In this document: piece by piece, positions 34,675 to 38,827 of the stretch
Layout: each line of letters begins with the position of its first letter
How positions within the stretch are numbered: the stretch's first letter is position 1
Origin: Endozoicomonas acroporae
GTDB lineage: Bacteria; Pseudomonadota; Gammaproteobacteria; Pseudomonadales; Endozoicomonadaceae
Direction of reading: 5' to 3'
Length of the DNA: 38,827 nt
NCBI RefSeq assembly: GCF_002864045.1
Contig: NZ_PJPV01000054.1
Coordinates: forward strand, 1 to 38,827
The notes under the pieces: model-generated
What the model was told of the DNA's origin: nothing
The model's input: the letters and a program-made list of their open reading frames with translations, nothing else
Database searches by the model: none
Program-made: the position numbers and the translations under genes

Positions 34675-37600
34675 ATGGTAAACAGCCTCAGGCGGAGTGC
34701 TCCGTTTATTCATGAGGCAGATGGTGAAAAAACACCATCTGGCAGTCTCCGTCTACTGAATAGTTTGATGAAATGGAGTTGGCGGCTACTACTGACAGGG
34801 TTAACCATTCTGGTCATTCTGGTGGGGTTTGGGCGACTAATGTTCAGTGCTTTACCGGTTCTGCTGCCTCAGCTTTCAGGTGTTCTCAGCGACCGTTTAC
34901 AGGCTGACCTGCAAATTGAGTCCATGTCTGCGCAATGGAATGATGGCGAGCCATGGTTATCCATGCAAGGGTTGACGCTTAAGGGTAAAGAGGCAGATCA
35001 GGCCGGGTTCAGTATCTCGCAGCTGGCTTTGGAACTGAGCCTGAAGGAGTCACTGTTACACTGGACGCCGGTATTTTCATCCCTGGAAATCAATGGAGTC
35101 AATGTTGAGCTGGTCCGTGGCGATGGTGCCCAGTGGGCGCTATCCGGTATTCAACGGGTTGCCGGGTCATCATTACAGGCTCCTGAATATCAACAAAGTT
35201 CTGCACTGGAATGGCTTGCCCTGCAAAAGAAGGTGGATATTCGTGATATCCGCCTGAGTATGCGCAAAGCCAATGGTGAGGGCAGTGATATTCGTGGCCA
35301 GCATTTGACTGTTGTGACGGATGGTGACCAGAAAAATCTGTCGGTCCGTCTTGAGGCGGGTGCTGGTTATCTTGCCATCGATGGCTCTGGCATCGTCGGC
35401 CCTGGTCAGTTTTCCCGGTGGCAGGGAGTGGCTGTCGCCAGTGATCTTGATGTTGAGCAGCTCTGTGTCCTGTGGTCTGGTTGTTATGATGATGTGCTGT
35501 CAGCAGTGGTGCAGTTGGAGACCCGGTGGCTTTATGATGATGGGGCCTGGCAAGTACAGGGAGAGATCGCTTCTCCTGATGTAACGTACCGGGATAACGC
35601 TGGTGCGTTGAACCATCTTTCCGGGCAGACCCATGTATTTATGCAGGGCGTTTTGTCCCGGGAGCCGTTGTCAGAATCCAGCTGGCAGATCTGGCTGAAT
35701 GGCCTCAATCTGGAAAACCGCCTGCATAACGGGACGGTTTATCAGTGGGAAAACAGCTGGTATCTGGCCGGTGGCCGAGCTGAAGAATATACGGTAACCG
35801 TAGCGACCGCAAACCTGGATCTGGATCTGCTGAAACGATGGTTACAGGATACCGATGCGCTTCCGGAACCGGTGGCTGATCTGGTGAATACCCTGAATCC
35901 CATTGGCCAGTTGCAGGATCTGGCCATCCGTTTTTACCCATCCCGTCAACCGTTTGATTTCGACTTAAGTGCCCGGCTTGACAATGTGTCGGTGGCTGCC
36001 TGGCGCGGCGCTCCTTCCGGGGGTAATGTCAGTGGTCAGTTAAGGATGAACCTGCTGCAGGGCTATCTTGACCTGGATACCCGGAACTTCCAGCTGGGCT
36101 TTCCCAAACTGTTCCGGGAGACCTGGACGTTTGCTACTGCCAAAGCTCGCCTTTACTGGGATGTTATTGATGACTTTTATATTTTGAAGTCGGATGATAT
36201 CGCCCTGGTGGGGGCTGAAGGTGATCTGAAAGGCAAGCTCAGGCTTGATATCCCGCTGAAATGGCATGAAGGTGACACCCTGGATATGGCATTGACGGTG
36301 GGCATGAGCAATGGTGATGCCCGTTATACGGGCAAATACCTGCCAGCTTTGTTGCCCATGAACAGCGGTCTGGTGCACTGGCTGGATACCGCCATTCGCA
36401 AGGCGGATATCTCAGGGGGCGGGTTTATTTATAACGGTGCGCTGTCTGGTGGTAAGCGTGGAGATATCGGCCCCCAGGATTCTCGCTGGGGACTGTTTTT
36501 TGATCTCCAGAATGGCGAGCTGGACTACGCGCCGGACTGGCCAGTGATTACCGGCCTGGCCGGGCAGGTTAATGTTAACGATGACCGGGTGGAAGTACTG
36601 GGCCAGCAGGCTGAGTCAGCGGGTGGCCAACTGGATGATATAGTCGCGCGAGTGCCGCTGGACGGGACATCAATACTCAGGATCAGCAGTCAGCTGAATG
36701 CCAGTGGCGAGACTCTGCAGCACTTTCTTACCCGGACACCCATTAATGACTGGATGAAGGGTGCAGCAGAGCAATGGACGTTACAGGGGCAGCTGGATGC
36801 CGGACTTGATTTGACACTTCCCCTTAATGACCCGAGCCGTTCTGAAGTGGCTATCCGTGGTGCTGTGGAATCGTTTACCTTCGGGATTCCTGAGGTGGGG
36901 ATTGCCGCAAAAGGCATTGCCGGTGATCTCTCCTACAGCACTGACCGGGGGCTTACTGCACGACAGTTATCTGGTCAACTGTTTGATCAGCCGGCTCAAT
37001 TTCAGATACGTTCGATGGTACAGAATCAACAACCCGTTTCCACCGATATTGTCTGGTCAGGCAGAGCCTCAGTGTCATCACTTCAGGACTGGCTGAAGCT
37101 GGATTGGCTCAGTTTGCTGGAGGGAGAAACGGATTATCGCGCCAGCTTATCCCTGGGATTGGCGGACAATAACACTGAACTCAGGGTTGACAGCGAGCTG
37201 CTTGGTGTTGACGTTGAGCTGCCAGCCCCGGTGGGTAAGGTAGCGGATACACCGCTCCCCCTGTCGTTTTCTCTGACCAAAAAGGAAGGTCACCAGCTGC
37301 TGGGTGTGACGCTGGGGACACTGGGGCGGTTGGACATGAAAATGACTTCGGCGTTTTCCCCGGAGTCTGCCCTGGTTACTCTGGGGGGGAATGCTTCCCA
37401 GTCTATTACAGGCTCTGCTGTCTGGCCTTCAGGGAATCAATTTCTGGTGACCGGTGCTTTGCCGGAACTGGATCTCGGTCCCTGGAAGGCTCGCTTTGAA
37501 GGGCAGCCCGGTAGTCCTGTCGAGCAACAGTTGGTCTCACGCCTGGCCCTTGACAATGTTCACCTCGGATCACTGAAGTATGGGGATTATCTCTGGCCGG

Positions 37601-38679
37601 ATATATCGGTTTCACTTCAGCAGGCGGTTCAGAATCAGAGGTCACAGTCTGACAGAAAAGGCATGCAACTGGCCGTTGATGGACAGACACTGAAAGGTGA
37701 TTTATGGATTCCTGACCAGCAAACTGCACCGTGGTCTCTTTATATTGACCGTGTACATCTGCCAGAGCCTGCTGCTGAAACCGCTTCCGGGGATAGTCCT
37801 TTAGATTCCGGGGACAGCCTGGCGGACATCAATCCGGCAACGTTGCCCAATCTTGATGTGAACATCAGCCATATTCAGGTTGGCAGCCGAACACCAGCAA
37901 GCATCGGTTTTAAACTTCGTCATGGCCCCAACGGTGTCAAGATCGATCATATTACCGGTGAGCTGTCGGGTATGTCGCTGAATGGTCTGGCAGACTGGGT
38001 GCTGATGGACGGTGAACAGCGCAGCTGGGTTCAGGGAGAACTTAAGGGCACGGACATCACAGCATTGCAGAAAGCCCTGGGCTCTTCAGGTTTTCTTGAG
38101 GCCAGGGAAAGCCGTTTCGAAGCCAGCCTGAACTGGGATGGATCGCCTCTTGGAGGCTCGATTGCCACCATGAAAGGCCGGATCGATTTGCTGCTGAAGA
38201 AGGGGCGGCTGCGCAAAGTCGATAATGGCTCGTCGGAAGCACTTAAATTATTTGGTATTTTTAATACCGAAGCACTGACCAGAAGGATAAAGCTGGACTT
38301 TTCCGATCTCTACTCGTCCGGTATCAGTTTTGATCAAATCAAGGGCAGCCTGAACTTTAACCGGGGACTGATTACCTTCAATTCACCCATGGTGATCGAA
38401 GGGCCGTCTTCCGACTTCAAACTGGATGGCACTATCGATACCAACACCGAACAGCTGGATCTGAGCCTGGTGGTTACCCTGCCTGTGTCATCCAATCTGC
38501 CGATTCTCAGCGTACTGCTGGGCACTGCTCCCCAGGTAGCGGGCATTATTTACATTGCGGACAGACTGGTGGGCAAACAGGTGGACCAGCTGGCCAGCAT
38601 CCGTTACCGGATTCATGGCTCCTTTGCTGACCCTAAAATGACCCTGGACAGGCTGTTCTCCAATAAGCCGAAAAAATAA
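34675..38679 (+). CDS. yhdP: YhdP family AsmA-like protein, phospholipid transport
   Basis: This 1334-residue envelope protein has an N-terminal cytoplasmic tail of about 35 residues, one membrane helix (WRLLLTGLTILVILVGFGRL) and a very long periplasmic beta-rich region. It includes the DUF3971-type part and ends in an AsmA-like C-terminal domain (GITFNSPM-like LITFNSPMVIEG, then FKLDGTIDT and LPVSSNLPILSVLLG). YhdP, with TamB and YdbH, moves phospholipids from the inner to the outer membrane. Its length is near that of E. coli YhdP (about 1266). ATG 34675 is preferred over TTG 34663. Both are in frame and neither has a strong ribosome-binding site. It is last in the conserved cluster. tldD, often next, is beyond the window. 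Confidence 0.93.
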   Translation: MVNSLRRSAPFIHEADGEKTPSGSLRLLNSLMKWSWRLLLTGLTILVILVGFGRLMFSALPVLLPQLSGVLSDRLQADLQIESMSAQWNDGEPWLSMQGLTLKGKEADQAGFSISQLALELSLKESLLHWTPVFSSLEINGVNVELVRGDGAQWALSGIQRVAGSSLQAPEYQQSSALEWLALQKKVDIRDIRLSMRKANGEGSDIRGQHLTVVTDGDQKNLSVRLEAGAGYLAIDGSGIVGPGQFSRWQGVAVASDLDVEQLCVLWSGCYDDVLSAVVQLETRWLYDDGAWQVQGEIASPDVTYRDNAGALNHLSGQTHVFMQGVLSREPLSESSWQIWLNGLNLENRLHNGTVYQWENSWYLAGGRAEEYTVTVATANLDLDLLKRWLQDTDALPEPVADLVNTLNPIGQLQDLAIRFYPSRQPFDFDLSARLDNVSVAAWRGAPSGGNVSGQLRMNLLQGYLDLDTRNFQLGFPKLFRETWTFATAKARLYWDVIDDFYILKSDDIALVGAEGDLKGKLRLDIPLKWHEGDTLDMALTVGMSNGDARYTGKYLPALLPMNSGLVHWLDTAIRKADISGGGFIYNGALSGGKRGDIGPQDSRWGLFFDLQNGELDYAPDWPVITGLAGQVNVNDDRVEVLGQQAESAGGQLDDIVARVPLDGTSILRISSQLNASGETLQHFLTRTPINDWMKGAAEQWTLQGQLDAGLDLTLPLNDPSRSEVAIRGAVESFTFGIPEVGIAAKGIAGDLSYSTDRGLTARQLSGQLFDQPAQFQIRSMVQNQQPVSTDIVWSGRASVSSLQDWLKLDWLSLLEGETDYRASLSLGLADNNTELRVDSELLGVDVELPAPVGKVADTPLPLSFSLTKKEGHQLLGVTLGTLGRLDMKMTSAFSPESALVTLGGNASQSITGSAVWPSGNQFLVTGALPELDLGPWKARFEGQPGSPVEQQLVSRLALDNVHLGSLKYGDYLWPDISVSLQQAVQNQRSQSDRKGMQLAVDGQTLKGDLWIPDQQTAPWSLYIDRVHLPEPAAETASGDSPLDSGDSLADINPATLPNLDVNISHIQVGSRTPASIGFKLRHGPNGVKIDHITGELSGMSLNGLADWVLMDGEQRSWVQGELKGTDITALQKALGSSGFLEARESRFEASLNWDGSPLGGSIATMKGRIDLLLKKGRLRKVDNGSSEALKLFGIFNTEALTRRIKLDFSDLYSSGISFDQIKGSLNFNRGLITFNSPMVIEGPSSDFKLDGTIDTNTEQLDLSLVVTLPVSSNLPILSVLLGTAPQVAGIIYIADRLVGKQVDQLASIRYRIHGSFADPKMTLDRLFSNKPKK

Positions 38680-38688
38680 CCCGGCCGA

Positions 38689-38827
38689 TAAGTAGTTAAC
38701 CAAATGAAATCGTATTTTCTGACTAAGTGGACAGTCACTCTGCGGCGTTACAACTACGGTCACATAGCTACGGCTATGCTCCCTACGTTGTGCCTTGCAT
38801 AGTAACTGCCCACTTAGCCAGAAAATA
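38689..38827. repeat. Palindromic repeat element at the right end of the window
   Basis: The first 46 bases are the inverted copy of 176-221 (one mismatch). Farther on, ACTGCCCACTTAGCCAGAAA (from 38805) is the mirror of the TTTCTGACTAAGTGGACAGT block (about 38715-38734), with two mismatches. The centre contains CATAGC/GCTATG and CAACTACG/CTACGTTG dyads. The whole looks like a MITE-like palindrome cut off by the window end. It starts 10 bases after the yhdP stop. Confidence 0.75.

Overview
The window looks like a chromosomal segment of a host-associated marine gammaproteobacterium. Three things point there: the cell-shape cluster mreB-mreC-mreD-maf-rng-yhdP in its standard gammaproteobacterial order, an NhaD-type sodium/proton antiporter, and several genes with eukaryote-like parts (a Hanks-type kinase, an F-box protein, a protein with PPxY motifs, a protein with nuclear-localisation-like basic clusters). 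This mix recalls Endozoicomonas and its relatives (Endozoicomonadaceae). The assignment is inferred from gene content, not from a marker gene.

Layout. (1) 1-300: the 3' end of an IS30-type transposase and a 46-base repeat that recurs inverted at the right end of the window (38689-38734), so the window may be a contig bounded by repeats. (2) 0.3-9.1 kb: an accessory region, mostly on the minus strand, with a Ser/Thr kinase, a PuuB-like FAD oxidoreductase (plus strand), a TPR-like gene behind a Fur box, scars of a toxin-antitoxin insertion beside a truncated DJ-1/PfpI gene, cutA, an F-box protein, an arsM-aquaporin pair and a small PPxY protein. (3) 9.3-16.3 kb: rhlE, a truncated NYN/LOTUS gene, a 749-residue putative effector, an acyltransferase, dapD-yffB and a hicAB toxin-antitoxin pair. 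(4) 16.6-20.6 kb: a DUF1499-like lipoprotein or secreted protein, a pentapeptide-repeat potassium-channel-like protein, a YbaK-family deacylase and nhaD. (5) 20.8-24.1 kb: gatCAB, transcribed leftward and divergent from mreB. (6) 24.5-38.7 kb: mreBCD, maf, rng and yhdP rightward. The cluster is interrupted between mreD and maf by three oppositely oriented paralogous genes (27.5-31.8 kb).

How it fits together. The housekeeping genes serve Gln-tRNA(Gln)/Asn-tRNA(Asn) amidation (gatCAB), lysine and peptidoglycan precursor synthesis (dapD), rod shape (mreBCD), nucleotide sanitation (maf), RNA processing (rng, rhlE) and outer-membrane lipid homeostasis (yhdP). Threaded through them are candidate host-interaction proteins. 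The most interesting is the three-paralog family inside the mre-maf locus. Each member has the same AGGAGG leader and a conserved hydrophobic N-terminus. Two carry glycine-loop, catalytic-loop-like and DFS motifs that could be a divergent kinase fold, and the third has lost them. One member also carries nine 13-residue repeats. A decayed copy of the start of maf lies between the first two members, which records how the array was duplicated. A second notable feature is a 156-base palindromic element inserted exactly at the 5' end of mreC, which appears to supply its start codon.
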